Shown here piece by piece: positions 5,366 to 6,151 of a DNA stretch of 6,151 bases. The position numbers and the translations under genes are program-made. The notes beneath the pieces are model-generated. The model made no database searches. It saw only the letters and a program-made list of their open reading frames with translations, and was not told the DNA's origin. Source of the DNA: Bradymonadales bacterium (GTDB lineage Bacteria; Myxococcota; Bradymonadia; REDH01); assembly GCA_947483645.1 (NCBI GenBank), contig CANKLS010000066.1, forward strand, positions 1-6,151, written 5' to 3'. Within the stretch, counting starts at the first letter, position 1. Each line of letters begins with the position of its first letter.

Positions 5366-6151
5366 ATGTCGAGAGAACCAAACCCACAGGCGATCCCCTA
5401 CCCGCTCTTGGAGCTGGCGGAACAGCCGGAGACCCTGTCGGAGGTCGCCCGCCTGCGGGCCGAATTCGAGGCAGTCAGCAGCGACTTCTCGCGTCACCAG
5501 CAGGAGCAGCGGCTCGCGCTCGGGCCGGAGCTCAATGCCGCCGAACGGGCCGCCGTTGTGCAGCTCGACCGCATGTGGCCAGCGCCGCCCGCCCGCCTCT
5601 GGCGGCGCTGGCAGCGGCTCCTCATCCCGCTTGGCGTGGTCGCGCCGTCGGAGCTCCCGGGCCCCGTTCATCTGCCGCAGCTGCTCCTGCTTGCGGCCGC
5701 TGCTTCGCAACAGACCTCTGCCGCCTGGGCGCTGACCCGTGCGCCCGATCTGGATGCTGCGGTAGCGCTCCGCTTCGCGCTCACCGCACTGCATCCCGCG
5801 CTCCGCGATCGCTGCATCGCGATGCTCGACGAGGCTTCGCTGCCCTGGTGCTGGCGCGCAACGCTGGAGCAGGCTCGTCTGTCGGAGCTTGCGGAGCTGC
5901 CCATCGTCGCAACCTGGGTGGCTGCCCTGCGCGGCCGGCTGGTGGGACTGGTCTTCTCCGAGGAGCCTCTGCCCCTCTCGCTGGAGCGCTGGCTCTTCGA
6001 AGATCTGCCTGCGGGAACGCCGGCAAACGAACGGTGGCACTACCTGCGCATGGATCAGCTTGTGGCCGACGATGAGGCGCTGCTCGTGGCGCTGCTAAGC
6101 CCCTCGGACTGGATGGTTGAGCCTTCCCTCATCGCAGCCGCAGCGCTGCGG
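5366..6151 (+). CDS. Unrecognised helical protein, N-terminal 262 residues (runs off right edge)
   Basis: An open frame runs without a stop from 5297 to the window end. It has strong G/C third-position preference, which marks it as the real gene of this stretch rather than the minus-strand frame opposite. The ATG at 5366 is the chosen start. An in-frame GTG at 5360 (GTGGCGATG) has an AGG about 7 nt upstream and is nearly as good, and a GTG at 5333 is less likely. The protein begins MSREPNPQAIPYPLLELAEQ and has no signal peptide. It is rich in Leu, Ala, Arg and Trp, with recurring amphipathic helices such as LPQLLLLAAAASQQ (103-116) and LIAAAALR (255-262). The look is that of a helical-repeat or scaffold protein, but no repeat period is clear. 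I recognise no catalytic motif or family. It is transcribed divergently from the HD-GYP unit and may share its regulation. Confidence 0.8.
   Translation, partial: MSREPNPQAIPYPLLELAEQPETLSEVARLRAEFEAVSSDFSRHQQEQRLALGPELNAAERAAVVQLDRMWPAPPARLWRRWQRLLIPLGVVAPSELPGPVHLPQLLLLAAAASQQTSAAWALTRAPDLDAAVALRFALTALHPALRDRCIAMLDEASLPWCWRATLEQARLSELAELPIVATWVAALRGRLVGLVFSEEPLPLSLERWLFEDLPAGTPANERWHYLRMDQLVADDEALLVALLSPSDWMVEPSLIAAAALR

Noticed and set aside
5252..6040. Upstream extension of the HD-GYP frame by 263 codons to 6040 on the minus strand
   Set aside because: It runs antisense to a plus-strand frame with good codon use, has low-complexity Arg/Gln/Gly-rich composition, and the ATG at 5251 coincides with the first strand of the FHA domain.

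Overview
The window is GC-rich DNA with strong G/C preference in third codon positions, from a Gram-negative bacterium: two predicted lipoproteins carry lipoboxes, and a UvrC start lies at the left edge. The gene types (an FHA-GAF-HD-GYP signalling protein, orphan lipoproteins, a deoxynucleoside kinase) suggest a member of the former Deltaproteobacteria such as Myxococcota or a relative. This placement is inference; no rRNA or other taxonomic marker is present.

Layout. Six genes lie head to tail on the minus strand and read from right to left. In transcription order they are: (1) an FHA-GAF-HD-GYP cyclic-di-GMP phosphodiesterase (5251 to 3317); (2) a 159-residue lipoprotein (3317 to 2838); (3) a glyoxalase-II-like metallo-beta-lactamase-fold hydrolase (2813 to 2145); (4) a deoxynucleoside kinase (2148 to 1525); (5) a 442-residue lipoprotein (1538 to 210); and (6) the first 63 codons of uvrC (191 to the left edge). 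The junctions are a 1-nt overlap, a 24-nt gap, a 4-nt overlap, a 14-nt overlap and an 18-nt gap. I see no terminator between them, so they look like one transcription unit.

A 114-bp divergent intergenic region (5252-5365) separates this unit from a plus-strand gene that begins near 5366 and runs off the right edge without a stop (262 codons visible). I do not recognise its product. The intergenic region holds an imperfect direct repeat, two inverted repeats and a short palindrome resembling a tRNA T-arm. It is the only non-coding stretch of note.

How the genes may work together. The HD-GYP protein should sense phospho-proteins (FHA) and a ligand or redox signal (GAF), and hydrolyse cyclic-di-GMP. 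The kinase makes dNMPs from salvaged deoxynucleosides, and UvrC makes the incisions in nucleotide excision repair. The hydrolase probably detoxifies thioester or related metabolites. A shared role in nucleotide or damage homeostasis is possible, but a plain housekeeping cluster explains the arrangement equally well. The most unusual items are the domain build of the HD-GYP protein, with about 110 extra residues inside its catalytic domain, and the structured divergent promoter region. I found no CRISPR array, mobile element, defence system or RNA gene.
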